This document shows, piece by piece, positions 31,221 to 39,505 of a stretch of 64,000 nt of DNA (position 1 is its first letter; each line of letters begins with the position of its first letter). Below the pieces are notes generated by a model, which ran no database searches, was not told where the DNA came from, and was given only the letters and a program-made list of their open reading frames with translations. The translations under genes and the position numbers were made by a program. The DNA is taken from the NCBI RefSeq assembly GCF_023156235.1, contig NZ_JAKZAI010000007.1:62001-126000 (forward strand). Reading direction: 5' to 3'. The DNA comes from Marinobacter goseongensis. Lineage in GTDB: Bacteria; Pseudomonadota; Gammaproteobacteria; Pseudomonadales; Oleiphilaceae.

Positions 31221-31658
31221 TCAGTGCCTTGATTCCTGCCGGGCCAGCATGCTGCGGACCTGCATGTTGTTGAGGTGGTACCAGTTCTCGTCGAGCTCCC
31301 AGCGAACGCGCGTGATGCCCGACGCGCTAAGCACCAGATTGCCGGCACGCGCCTGTACCCGGGCCAGTTCCCGCTCTGCCATTTGCCAGCCGCGGTCGCC
31401 TTCCCTGAGGTTGCGCATGACGGGAAATATGGTGGTGAGCGCGTAGCGGGTGGAGGTGTCGTGGGATCGCAGTGAGCTCATGATGGCAGTGGAGCCTTCC
31501 ACCCGCAGCACGCGGTGCTGGTAAGGGTAATTCGCCACCATCTCATCGGCCTTGAGCGTCTGGTTAAGGCTGATCACCTCAAACCCGCGCCAACCGAGCC
31601 AGCTCACGAAAAGGGCGGCAACCAGCATCACCGTTAAAAACTGCTTCCTGTCTGACAT
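31221..31658 (-). CDS. Single-pass membrane protein, unknown function
   Basis: A 145-residue protein I do not recognise. A short basic start (MSDRKQF) is followed by one membrane segment (about 8-24, LTVMLVAALFVSWLGW); the remaining 120 residues would lie in the periplasm and contain no cysteines or obvious motif. The domain is rich in Arg and Glu, with a predicted helix around 80-110. It is the first gene of the reverse-strand run leading to srkA and cmoAB; the gap to srkA is only 10 bases. Confidence 0.6.
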   Translation of the reverse strand: MSDRKQFLTVMLVAALFVSWLGWRGFEVISLNQTLKADEMVANYPYQHRVLRVEGSTAIMSSLRSHDTSTRYALTTIFPVMRNLREGDRGWQMAERELARVQARAGNLVLSASGITRVRWELDENWYHLNNMQVRSMLARQESRH

Positions 31659-31871
31659 CTCACACCTGCTTCCTGCATGTACGTGAGCCTGAAGTATACC
31701 GTTTCCTCGCCAGCATCGTCATGCGAATGCAGCGCTGCCGCAGGCTTTTTCCTTCGGTCTGCGTTCTGCGATACTCTCATCCTCTCAATTCTGGCCGGAT
31801 TCAATCGGGTGGACATGGAAAAGCGGGCAAAGCCGGACATGCTGGAAGGTTCTCGGTTGGAAAGTTTTCAG

Positions 31872-32957
31872 ATGGATGCCGTGGTCATCGGTGCCGGTGT
31901 GGTGGGTCTGGCTATCGCGCGGGAAATGGCGCTGCGGGGTCGGGACGTGCTGGTTGTGGAGCAGGGTGCATCGATCGGTGAGGGCATTTCCTCCCGCAAC
32001 AGTGAGGTTATCCACGCCGGCATCTATTACCCGCCACAGTCGTTGAAAGCGCAGCTGTGCGTGCAGGGTCGGCGGATGTTGTACAACTACTGCCAGCGAA
32101 GACAGATCGATCACCGGAAAACCGGCAAGTGGATTGTGGCGACTCATCCGGACCAGAGGGCGGAGTTGCAGCGCCTGCAGCATCAGGCCGGTCGCAACGG
32201 CGTCGACCTGGCGCTTATGGAGGCAGAGGCGACCAGGGCCGCCCTGCCAGGTCTGAAGGTTGTTGGGGCGCTGTATTCCCCGGAGACCGGCATCGTTGAC
32301 AGCCACGGCCTGATGCTGGCTTTGCTGGCGGATCTGGAAGCCGCCGGTGGTCAACTGGTGACCCGCGCGTCGGTGGAGGCTGCCTGCTCTCGGGCGGGCG
32401 AGCATCACCTGACCATCGGCGGCGCCGCGCCCTGCCGGGTGACAGCCCGCACCGTGGTGAATGCGGCCGGGCTGGGTGCGATACCGCTGGCCCGACAGTG
32501 GCAGGGACTGCAGCCCTCGGCGGTCCCGCAGCAATGGTTGGCACGCGGCGTGTATTTTGCCTACAGCGGGCGCCATTCTTTTAACAGCCTGGTTTATCCG
32601 TTACCGGAGCCTGGTGGCCTCGGCGTTCACCTGACGCTCGATCTTGCCGGGCAGGCCCGTTTCGGGCCCGACGTCGAGTGGATAACACGGCAGGATTACA
32701 CCGTGGATCCGCAGCGGGTGAGTGTGTTCGCTCGGGGTATCCAGCAGTGGTGGCCCGCGCTGGACGTCAATCGACTTCAACCGGCGTATGCCGGTATCCG
32801 GCCCAAGCTGGCAGGGCCGGGCAGCGGCTTCGTGGATTTCAGAATTGACGGACCGGATGTCCATGGGGTACCGGGGCTGGTGAATCTGTTCGGCATTGAG
32901 TCCCCGGGGCTCACCGCGAGCCTTGCGATTGCCGGGTATGTTGCTGACCGGCTCTAG
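31872..32957 (+). CDS. FAD-dependent oxidoreductase, L-2-hydroxyglutarate dehydrogenase (LhgO)-like
   Basis: A DAO-family flavoprotein of 361 residues. The FAD-binding motif DAVVIGAGVVGLAIA is at the very N-terminus, followed by EQGASIGEGISSRNSEVIHAGIYYPP, which is characteristic of the L-2-hydroxyglutarate dehydrogenase/oxidase group. Later come VVNAAGLGA and a C-terminal IRPKLAGPG block. The ATG at 31872 is preferred because GGAAAG lies seven bases upstream and the FAD motif begins at once; in-frame ATGs at 31839 and 31815 are possible. The substrate is inferred from family resemblance only. It overlaps comF by four bases at the 3' end. Confidence 0.8.
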   Translation: MDAVVIGAGVVGLAIAREMALRGRDVLVVEQGASIGEGISSRNSEVIHAGIYYPPQSLKAQLCVQGRRMLYNYCQRRQIDHRKTGKWIVATHPDQRAELQRLQHQAGRNGVDLALMEAEATRAALPGLKVVGALYSPETGIVDSHGLMLALLADLEAAGGQLVTRASVEAACSRAGEHHLTIGGAAPCRVTARTVVNAAGLGAIPLARQWQGLQPSAVPQQWLARGVYFAYSGRHSFNSLVYPLPEPGGLGVHLTLDLAGQARFGPDVEWITRQDYTVDPQRVSVFARGIQQWWPALDVNRLQPAYAGIRPKLAGPGSGFVDFRIDGPDVHGVPGLVNLFGIESPGLTASLAIAGYVADRL

Positions 32958-33688
32958 CCCGGGGTTCTGGCCAGAGCCCACACCTGAACATCCTCAGCAC
33001 CGGCATCCCGTAACGCATCGGTCAGGCTGCGCACTGTGGCCCCAGTGGTAATGACATCATCCACAATGGCGATTCGGAGAGGCAGCGGGCGCGTGACGGT
33101 GAATACCCCCTGGAGGTTGGCCAACCGTTGCGCCCGGCCGAGATCTCGCTGGGGCCGGGCGTGCCGGCTCCGCCTGACAGTGCGGGCGCACCAGGGAATG
33201 GCAAGACGGCGGGATAATGCCTCGGCAATGTCATCAGCCTGGTTGAAGCCCCTTTTCCGCCGGCGACGGCGGTGCATGGGCGCGGGAATGATCAGCTCCG
33301 GAACGGACTCGGGGCAGGTACGCAGGTGGTTTTCCAGGTAGTCCCCCAATCCCGCTACCAACGGCCGCGCGAATTTGCGCTGGCCGCGATATTTGTAGCG
33401 ACCGATCATGGCATCAACCGGATACTGATAGCGCCAGGGGGCCAGTGTGCGGGTGAACGTTGGCGGCGTGCGCATGCATTCGCCACAGGTGAGGGTGCCT
33501 GAGGGTATGGCCAGAGGAAGGGCGCAGCGTTGGCAGCGCCAGCGGTTCACCGGCAGGTCGGCGCGGCAACCGTCGCATAAGCCATTGATGGCGCGGTGAT
33601 CCAGGCAGGCCACGCAATGTCCTGCCCGCATTTCGCTGTTAACCTTTCGTCCAATCAAGGTTGACAGCAGTTCCAGTCCCTTTATCAT
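32954..33688 (-). CDS. comF: ComF family phosphoribosyltransferase-like protein
   Basis: ComF/GntX proteins combine a small zinc-binding region with a phosphoribosyltransferase fold and are tied to DNA uptake or use of DNA as nutrient in several bacteria. This 244-residue protein has paired cysteines (CVACLDHRAINGLCDGC, then CQRC and CGEC) in the first 80 residues, a conserved basic RRRRKRGFNQADDIAEAL segment, and the PRPP-binding motif IAIVDDVITTGATVRSL. It lies next to bioB on the opposite strand; the bioB promoter overlaps its start. Confidence 0.88.
   Translation of the reverse strand: MIKGLELLSTLIGRKVNSEMRAGHCVACLDHRAINGLCDGCRADLPVNRWRCQRCALPLAIPSGTLTCGECMRTPPTFTRTLAPWRYQYPVDAMIGRYKYRGQRKFARPLVAGLGDYLENHLRTCPESVPELIIPAPMHRRRRRKRGFNQADDIAEALSRRLAIPWCARTVRRSRHARPQRDLGRAQRLANLQGVFTVTRPLPLRIAIVDDVITTGATVRSLTDALRDAGAEDVQVWALARTPG
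33661..33688 (+). promoter_or_regulatory. Promoter of the biotin operon
   Basis: TTGACA (33661-33666, perfect -35) and TATCAT (33683-33688, five of six) are separated by 16 bases. The start site would fall near 33695-33700, immediately before or within the BirA-type operator. The promoter lies inside the first codons of comF on the other strand. Confidence 0.65.
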
Positions 33689-33698
33689 TCGCTTATCC

Positions 33699-33726
33699 GT
33701 AAACCAGTAGACCTCGAAAGGTTAAC
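33699..33726 (+). promoter_or_regulatory. BirA-type operator upstream of bioB
   Basis: GTAAACC (33699-33705), 14 bases, then GGTTAAC (33720-33726). The E. coli BirA operator, as I recall it, is TTGTAAACC-N14/15-GGTTTACA, so the left half matches in seven bases and the right half differs at one. The site lies between the promoter and the bioB ribosome site, a position suited to repression by biotinyl-AMP-loaded BirA. Confidence 0.75.
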
Positions 33727-33737
33727 AGGGCCCGATT

Positions 33738-34796
33738 ATGACCGCTACCACACTCCGCCACGACTGGACGCTGCAGGAAGCCCGCGAGCTGTTCCAATTA
33801 CCGTTCAACGATTTGCTGTTCCGCGCCCAGAGCGTGCACCGGGAGTTTTTCGATCCCAACGAAGTGCAGGTGAGCACCCTGTTGTCCATCAAGACCGGTG
33901 CCTGCCCCGAGGATTGTAAGTACTGCCCCCAGAGTGGTCACTACAACACCGGCCTGGAAAAAGAAAAGCTTCTGGAAATTGAGAAAGTGGTCGCAGAAGC
34001 GAAAGCGGCCCGCGAGAAAGGCGCGTCGCGGTTCTGCATGGGCGCAGCCTGGCGCAGCCCGACCAAGAAGGATATGCCCTACGTGCTCGACATGGTCCGA
34101 CAGGTCAAATCTCTGGGCCTGGAAACCTGTATGACGCTGGGCATGCTTGAGGAAAATCAGGCGACGGAGCTGGCGGAAGCCGGTCTGGATTACTATAACC
34201 ACAATCTGGACACCTCCGAGAAGTACTACAGTCACATCATCACCACCCGTACCTACCAGGACCGCCTGGACACCCTGGATAACGTGCGCAAGGCCGGCAT
34301 GAAAGTGTGCTGCGGCGGCATCATGGGCATGGGTGAAGACGAGGATGACCGGGTCGGCCTGCTGATGCAGCTGGCGAATCTGCCTCATCACCCGGAAAGC
34401 GTGCCGGTGAACATGCTGGTTAAGGTCAAGGGCACGCCCATGGAAAACGTGGAGGATCTGGACCCGTTCGATTTCGTGCGCATCATCGCGGTCGCCCGCA
34501 TCATGATGCCGGCCTCTCATGTGCGGCTGTCCGCCGGCCGCGAGAACATGAATGAGCAGATGCAGGCCCTGTGCTTCATGGCCGGCGCTAACTCCATCTT
34601 TTACGGCGAGAAGCTGCTGACCACGTCCAACCCGGAAGCGGATGCCGACATGGCGCTGTTTCGTCGCCTGGGCATTCGTCCCGAGCAGCGTGAGCAGTGT
34701 GCAAGCGAGGAGCAGGAGGAGGAGACCATTGCCGAGGCGGTGGAATACGAGGCGACTCGCCACATGTTCTACGACGCCACGCGGGAATCCGCGTAA
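33738..34796 (+). CDS. bioB: Biotin synthase
   Basis: Radical SAM enzyme that inserts sulphur into dethiobiotin, the last step of biotin synthesis. The 352-residue protein has the cluster cysteines C56, C60 and C63 (CPEDCKYC), then the family blocks [18 protein letters not shown] and the arginine-containing RLSAGRENM near the second cluster. The C-terminal tail after residue 315 is acidic and variable. AGGG lies about eight bases before the ATG. It is first in the complete cluster bioB-bioF-bioH-bioC-bioD. Confidence 0.97.
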   Translation: MTATTLRHDWTLQEARELFQLPFNDLLFRAQSVHREFFDPNEVQVSTLLSIKTGACPEDCKYCPQSGHYNTGLEKEKLLEIEKVVAEAKAAREKGASRFCMGAAWRSPTKKDMPYVLDMVRQVKSLGLETCMTLGMLEENQATELAEAGLDYYNHNLDTSEKYYSHIITTRTYQDRLDTLDNVRKAGMKVCCGGIMGMGEDEDDRVGLLMQLANLPHHPESVPVNMLVKVKGTPMENVEDLDPFDFVRIIAVARIMMPASHVRLSAGRENMNEQMQALCFMAGANSIFYGEKLLTTSNPEADADMALFRRLGIRPEQREQCASEEQEEETIAEAVEYEATRHMFYDATRESA

Positions 34797-34834
34797 ACCG
34801 GCCATGGCCGGGCTCATTGCCAAGGAACTGACCC

Positions 34835-36025
34835 GTGCGTGATTTTGCGGCAGAACTCGAGCAGCGTAAACAGGCGGGTCTGTACCGGACCCGTCGGCTG
34901 ATTTCAGGTCCCCAGCAGCCCGAGCTGACTGCGGGAGGCCGGCCCCTGCTGTCGTTCTGCAGTAACGATTATCTGGGGCTGGCGAATCATCCCGCCAATA
35001 TTGCAGCGCTCCGCGATGCCCTGCCGGAAACCGGGCTGGGCGGTGCTGCGTCCCACCTGATCTGTGGTCATCACGACGCCCATCACCGGCTTGAGGAGCG
35101 CCTGGCGACTTATACCCAGCGCAGCTCGGCGTTGTTTTTCTCCACCGGCTACATGGCCAACATGGGGGCCATTTCGGCGCTGGCGGGGCGTGGCGACACC
35201 ATCTTCTCGGATCGCCTCAACCATGCCTCAATTATTGACGGGTGTATTCTCAGTCGCGCCAGGGTGCGGCGCTATCCTCACGGTGATGTGGCGGCTCTTG
35301 AGGGCATGCTGGCGCAGACGCCCGGCCACAAACTCGTCGTCACTGACGGGGTGTTCAGCATGGACGGCGATGTCGCCCCACTGAAGGCGCTGGCCGCCGT
35401 GTGTCGCGCTCACGATGCGCTACTGGTGGTTGATGACGCCCACGGTCTGGGTGTTCTTGGACCCGAGGGGCGTGGCAGTGTCGCAGCTCAGGGGTTGTCA
35501 GAAGACGATGTGCCGGTTCTGATTGGCACCCTGGGCAAGGCCGTTGGCACCAGCGGTGCCTTTGTGGCCGGCCCCCGGGTGCTCACGGATTATCTGGTCC
35601 AGAAGGCCCGTACCTACATCTACACCACGGCGATGCCGCCAGCGCTGGCGGCGGCCACTTGTGCCAGTCTCGATCTGATTGAGCAGGCGAATGACCGTCG
35701 AGCGCATCTTGACCTGTTGGTAAACAGGTTCCGCAGCGGTGCCACGGCACTGGGTTATCAGTTGATGCCTTCGGCTACCCCGATCCAGCCCATCATGGTC
35801 GGCGACAACTGGGCGGCGCTGGCGCTCAGCGAGGCGCTTGAGGCCAGGGGGTTGTTGGTGACCGCCATACGGCCACCGACGGTGCCGGAGGGAGAAGCGC
35901 GGCTGAGAGTGACATTCAGCGCCTCGCACACTCTGGACGACGTTGACCGGCTGCTGCACGGGTTGGCGGAGTGTTATCCGGAAGAGGCGGCCGGCCCTGG
36001 CCCCGCGGTGGAACAAACTGCATGA
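34835..36025 (+). CDS. bioF: 8-amino-7-oxononanoate synthase
   Basis: PLP enzyme that condenses pimeloyl-ACP with L-alanine. The 396-residue protein has LLSFCSNDYLGLANHP near the start, VVDDAHGLGVLG (PLP-binding Asp and His) and the Schiff-base lysine at K235 in GTLGKAVGTSGAF. The GTG start gives an N-terminus RDFAAELEQRKQAGLYR typical of the family. Its stop overlaps the ATG of bioH. Confidence 0.96.
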   Translation: MRDFAAELEQRKQAGLYRTRRLISGPQQPELTAGGRPLLSFCSNDYLGLANHPANIAALRDALPETGLGGAASHLICGHHDAHHRLEERLATYTQRSSALFFSTGYMANMGAISALAGRGDTIFSDRLNHASIIDGCILSRARVRRYPHGDVAALEGMLAQTPGHKLVVTDGVFSMDGDVAPLKALAAVCRAHDALLVVDDAHGLGVLGPEGRGSVAAQGLSEDDVPVLIGTLGKAVGTSGAFVAGPRVLTDYLVQKARTYIYTTAMPPALAAATCASLDLIEQANDRRAHLDLLVNRFRSGATALGYQLMPSATPIQPIMVGDNWAALALSEALEARGLLVTAIRPPTVPEGEARLRVTFSASHTLDDVDRLLHGLAECYPEEAAGPGPAVEQTA

Positions 36026-36765
36026 GTGAAGTGTCCGCCGGCACGCTGGTTGTTGTAGGCGGTTGGGGTGTGCGCTGCGAGATGCTCTCAGGGTTGTATG
36101 ACGGCTGGCCCGGCAAGACGGTGCTGATCAGCCTGGACGACGCGCTCATGACCGCCTGCGATTCCGTGGCGGACGTCGCCGACACCCTGTTGGCCCGGCA
36201 TCCGGAGCCGGCGGTCTGGCTGGGGTGGTCGCTCGGCGCCCAGGTTGCGATGGCTGCGGCAGCCCGACGGTCCGGTGCGGTGACCGCCGTGATCACGGTC
36301 GGTGGATTTCCTCGTTTCACTGCCGCCGGGGGCTGGCGTTCCGGTATGCCGGCCGGCGACTTCAATCATTTTGCCACGGGCATTGCCCGGGATCCGGCGC
36401 GCCAGTGGTCGCATTTTTTATGGCTTTTGGTCAACGGCGATAAAGGCGAGCGGCGACTCAGACAACAGCTGAGGCCCTGGCTCGAAGCGGGTTCGCCGGT
36501 GTCTGGCGCGAATCTCGACAAAGGGTTGGAGTGGCTTCGCCTGGAGGACCAGCGGGCACTGTGGGCGGAATCGACCACGCCCGCGTTGCACTTGCTGGGC
36601 GAGAGGGATGCCGTGGTCAGGCCCTGGGCGGGCTGGTCGGGCATAGCCGGGCGTCATCAGGCGCGTGTGGTCAGCGGCATGGCGCACTGGCCGGCAGGGC
36701 AGGCGGCTGAGCGTTGCCGGCAGATGATGGCAGCATTTCTTGAGGAAGCAGGCGGGAAGGTTTGA
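36022..36765 (+). CDS. bioH: Pimeloyl-ACP methyl ester esterase BioH
   Basis: Alpha/beta hydrolase that removes the methyl group from pimeloyl-ACP methyl ester, ending the fatty-acid-like stage of biotin synthesis. The catalytic serine is S70 in GWSLG; the acid is expected in LLGERDAVV and the histidine in GMAHWPAG. The start overlaps the bioF stop (ATGA). The protein is 247 residues, close to E. coli BioH (256). Overlap with both neighbours indicates tight coupling. Confidence 0.9.
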   Translation: MSEVSAGTLVVVGGWGVRCEMLSGLYDGWPGKTVLISLDDALMTACDSVADVADTLLARHPEPAVWLGWSLGAQVAMAAAARRSGAVTAVITVGGFPRFTAAGGWRSGMPAGDFNHFATGIARDPARQWSHFLWLLVNGDKGERRLRQQLRPWLEAGSPVSGANLDKGLEWLRLEDQRALWAESTTPALHLLGERDAVVRPWAGWSGIAGRHQARVVSGMAHWPAGQAAERCRQMMAAFLEEAGGKV

Positions 36766-37580
36766 TGGGTATGCCGATGAAGCCCGGTTCGCTGGCCGCG
36801 CCGGTTGAAAAGGTCAAGATTGCGACGGATTTCGGCGCGGCAACAGCGACGTACGAGATGGCTTCGCGTCTGCAGCAACGGATGGGAGCCTTCATGATCG
36901 CGCGGCTGCCGCCGTTCGAGCCAGGCCGCGCGCCCCTGCGCATCCTGGACCTGGGGTGTGGTACCGGTTATTTCACCCGCCAACTGGCCCGGCGTTACCC
37001 CGGGGCTCACGTGACTGCCGTCGATCTGTCCGGCGGTATGATTGACCACGCGCGCAGGAACAGTCCGGAAGGCATCCGCTGGGTGGTCTCCGACGCCGAA
37101 CAGTTGCCGTTTGCAGACGGCAGCTTTGATGTGGTGTTCAGTAATCTGATGGTGCAATGGTGTGAGCATCCTGATCGGGTGTTTGCAGAATGCCGCCGGG
37201 TGCTGAACAGAGGGGGCGTGCTGCAATGTTCCACGCTGCTCGAAGGCAGCCTGCGGGAACTCGCGCAGGCGTGGGCGCAGGCGGATCCCGGCCATCGCCA
37301 TGTCAATGCGTTCGATACCGCGGCGGCGGTGGCAAAGCAGGTTCATCATCAGCTACCGGGTGCCGGGCTGGACACACAAACGATAGAGCTCGATTACGCT
37401 TCGCCGCTTACGCTGGGGCGTGAGCTCAAACACCTGGGTGCGGTCTACAAAGGAGCGGATCGGCGCAACACGCTGACCGCTCCGGGCCGCGTCCGGGCGA
37501 TGTGTGAGCATTATCCGAAACGATCATGCGGGTCCATTTCCGCATCCTACGAAGCATGCTGGATTTCATACGGTAAGTGA
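36765..37580 (+). CDS. bioC: Malonyl-ACP O-methyltransferase BioC
   Basis: SAM-dependent methyltransferase that caps malonyl-ACP as a methyl ester so that fatty acid synthesis can elongate it to pimeloyl-ACP. SAM-binding motif ILDLGCGTGYFTRQLA is near residue 60, with DAEQLPFADGSFDVVFSNLMVQW parts further on. The ATG at 36765 overlaps the bioH stop (TGATG) and follows a strong GGCGGGAAGG; an ATG six bases later is possible. The C-terminal end differs from E. coli BioC. bioD starts three bases after its stop. Confidence 0.93.
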   Translation: MGMPMKPGSLAAPVEKVKIATDFGAATATYEMASRLQQRMGAFMIARLPPFEPGRAPLRILDLGCGTGYFTRQLARRYPGAHVTAVDLSGGMIDHARRNSPEGIRWVVSDAEQLPFADGSFDVVFSNLMVQWCEHPDRVFAECRRVLNRGGVLQCSTLLEGSLRELAQAWAQADPGHRHVNAFDTAAAVAKQVHHQLPGAGLDTQTIELDYASPLTLGRELKHLGAVYKGADRRNTLTAPGRVRAMCEHYPKRSCGSISASYEACWISYGK

Positions 37581-37583
37581 GTC

Positions 37584-38276
37584 ATGGCCAAAAAAACCTT
37601 TTTTGTCACCGGAACAGACACCGGTGTGGGAAAAACCATCGCCTCAGCGGCTATCCTTGAGGCCGCCAAAGGCCTGGGCAAACGCACCCTTGCGATGAAG
37701 CCCATTGCCTCCGGATGCGATGAATCGCCTTACGGATTGCGGAACGAGGATGCGCTCATTCTGCAGTCGGCGATGACCGAGTCGTTGCCTTATGATCAGG
37801 TCAACCCCATTGCCCTGAAGCCTGCCATTGCGCCTCATGTGGCGGCGGAAATCGCGGGGCGGCAGTTGACGGCGCAGCGCCTGGTGGGTTTCTGCCGGGG
37901 CATGCAGGTCCGGCCAGCGGATCTGTTGCTGATCGAGGGGGCAGGGGGTTGGCGGGTGCCGCTCAACGATCGGGAAACCTATTCGGCAGTACCCGGAGAA
38001 ATGGGCATACCGGTGATACTGGTTGTGCCCCTCCGGCTCGGGTGTATCAATCATGCCCTGCTGAGTGCCGAGGCTATTCGCAATGACGGCCTGACCCTCG
38101 CAGGCTGGGTGGCGAACCGGCCTGATCAGGAGGTGATGAGCTGTGAGCAGGAAACCCTGAACTACCTGCTGATGGGGCTCGGAGCGCCCTGCCTGGGAGT
38201 GATTCCCTGGCAAGTGCAGCCGGACCCCGCCGAACTGGCGCGGCACCTGACTGTGGATGTTTTGTTTGAAAATTGA
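37584..38276 (+). CDS. bioD: Dethiobiotin synthetase
   Basis: ATP-dependent carboxylase that closes the ureido ring of dethiobiotin. The 230-residue protein begins AKKTFFVTGTDTGVGKT, the P-loop signature, followed by KPIASGC and EGAGGWRVPL. Length agrees with E. coli BioD (225). It ends the bio cluster. No clear terminator is visible in the 51 bases before the next gene. Confidence 0.95.
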   Translation: MAKKTFFVTGTDTGVGKTIASAAILEAAKGLGKRTLAMKPIASGCDESPYGLRNEDALILQSAMTESLPYDQVNPIALKPAIAPHVAAEIAGRQLTAQRLVGFCRGMQVRPADLLLIEGAGGWRVPLNDRETYSAVPGEMGIPVILVVPLRLGCINHALLSAEAIRNDGLTLAGWVANRPDQEVMSCEQETLNYLLMGLGAPCLGVIPWQVQPDPAELARHLTVDVLFEN

Positions 38277-38327
38277 CCAGGTTTGTGGCTTACTGGAGTC
38301 AATATTCGGTCATCTGGTGGTCTGGTC

Positions 38328-38573
38328 ATGATCAACAACGCACTGGGAATTGGCATTCAGGGTATCCAGGACGGCATGATGGGCATGGAGAACGCTGCCC
38401 GGAAAATCGCCCGCGGTGGCGCCGACGGTCCTCAGGGTACGGCCGATGGCGGCAACTCCCTGATCGAGCCGATCGTTGATCTCAAGCTATACGAGCGCAG
38501 CGTCGAGGCGTCCGCCCAAGTGGTCAAAACCGCCGACGAAACTCTTGGCACTCTGCTGGACATCAAGGCCTGA
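38328..38573 (+). CDS. Miniature flagellar rod/hook-like protein
   Basis: An 81-residue protein resembling the two ends of flagellar axial proteins with the middle removed. The N-terminal segment NNALGIGIQGIQDGMMGMEN resembles the first helix of rod and hook proteins. The C-terminal segment DLKLYERSVEASAQVVKTAD followed by ETLGTLLDIKA closely matches the Flg_bbr C-terminal helix (typically YEANAKVIKTADEMLGTLLDI). A short glycine-rich linker joins them. It lies between bioD and a metalloprotein gene, away from any flagellar operon, so a structural role is unproven. The ATG at 38328 fits the start of the helix; an in-frame start at 38283 is possible. Confidence 0.75.
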   Translation: MINNALGIGIQGIQDGMMGMENAARKIARGGADGPQGTADGGNSLIEPIVDLKLYERSVEASAQVVKTADETLGTLLDIKA

Positions 38574-38622
38574 GCGGGCCTGATGTTTGCCTGACACCCG
38601 TTGATCCCGGTCGCCTGACCCG

Positions 38623-39264
38623 ATGATATCCGGACCCTCTCCCTCCCTGTATTCAGGAATGTCTCCTGTCCTTCCGCCGGACGGAAACACTGCGGCCTAT
38701 GGACGCACTAAACCTTCTGGCGCCAGCCCGCGTGGTGGTGAGAATCCGGATCAGGTTGAGCGCGTCAGGGAATCCGCGGCCAGAAATGCGGCGGCCAACG
38801 GTCAGAATCTGGACGAGGCGCAGCTGAAGGAGCTGTCGGAACTCAAGGCCCGCGATCGTGAAGTCAGGGCCCACGAGACCGCGCATCAGGCCGTTGGCGG
38901 CCAATACGCCGGCGCTATTTCCTACGTCTTCCAACGTGGACCGGATGGCGCTCAGTATGCTGTGGGCGGTGAAGTCTCCATCGATGTCGCTCCGGTTGAG
39001 GGGGACCCGCAGGCCACCATCGAGAAAATGCGCGTGGTTCGGGCGGCGGCCATGGCCCCGGCGGAACCCTCGGCGCAGGATCGGTCCGTTGCAGCACAGG
39101 CAATGCAGACTATGCTGCAGGCTCAGGTGGAGGTGTCGCGGGAGATGTCGGAGGAGCGTGGCGATGAGCGCCCCGGACTTTCCCGTCAGGCCAGCGAAAC
39201 CTATCAGGCTGTATCTCGCATCAGTGAACCGGAGCTCGGTGGTAACCGATCGGTAACCGCCTGA
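38623..39264 (+). CDS. Putative HEXXH metalloprotein, SprA-related family
   Basis: A 213-residue protein with the zinc-metallopeptidase-like motif HETAH at residues 84-88, inside the conserved block ARDREVRAHETAHQAVGG and followed by GAISYVFQRGPDGAQYAVGGEV. This matches proteins annotated as SprA-related or CJM1_0395-type putative metalloproteases. No signal peptide is visible; the first 45 residues are proline- and glycine-rich and the C-terminal part is helical. Peptidase activity is inferred from the motif only. It follows the miniature rod-like gene by 49 bases on the same strand. Confidence 0.75.
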   Translation: MISGPSPSLYSGMSPVLPPDGNTAAYGRTKPSGASPRGGENPDQVERVRESAARNAAANGQNLDEAQLKELSELKARDREVRAHETAHQAVGGQYAGAISYVFQRGPDGAQYAVGGEVSIDVAPVEGDPQATIEKMRVVRAAAMAPAEPSAQDRSVAAQAMQTMLQAQVEVSREMSEERGDERPGLSRQASETYQAVSRISEPELGGNRSVTA

Positions 39265-39358
39265 TTCCATAAGTTTTCTCCCTGTCTTTTTTCGGTTGCA
39301 AGCCTTTTGCCCTGGCTGTCCTGGCCACAAAACGCAACACAAATTTCAGAAGCGGCTA

Positions 39359-39388
39359 TTGACAATTCTGTGCCTCTAAACGTATGTT
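39359..39388 (+). promoter_or_regulatory. Promoter of the first acyl-CoA dehydrogenase
   Basis: TTGACA (39359-39364, perfect -35) and TATGTT (39383-39388) with an 18-base spacer. The tandem AAAC-N4-GTTT palindromes overlap the -10 element, which is a natural arrangement for repression. Confidence 0.6.
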
Positions 39389-39402
39389 TCAAACAAGTGT
39401 TT
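39378..39402. promoter_or_regulatory. Tandem PsrA-type operators
   Basis: Two palindromes AAAC-GTAT-GTTT (39378-39389) and AAAC-AAGT-GTTT (39391-39402) are separated by one base. The PsrA consensus in Pseudomonas, as I recall it, is G/C-AAAC-N2-4-GTTT-G/C; PsrA is a fatty-acid-responsive TetR repressor of beta-oxidation genes. The site covers the -10 region of an acyl-CoA dehydrogenase promoter, so the context agrees. Confidence 0.75.
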
Positions 39403-39505
39403 AATTAAGGCTGTGATGCGATAGCGTCGCAGTGTCTGAGCAAACCCCAAGGCCGAGAGCTGCAACCTGTGTTGCGGACAGGACCGAACATCTGAGGTGG
39501 ATTCC

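Noticed and set aside
31677..31871. N-terminal extension of the FAD oxidoreductase
   Set aside because: The frame is open from 31677, but the FAD motif begins at 31872 with a good ribosome site, and the extension is not like any family N-terminus.
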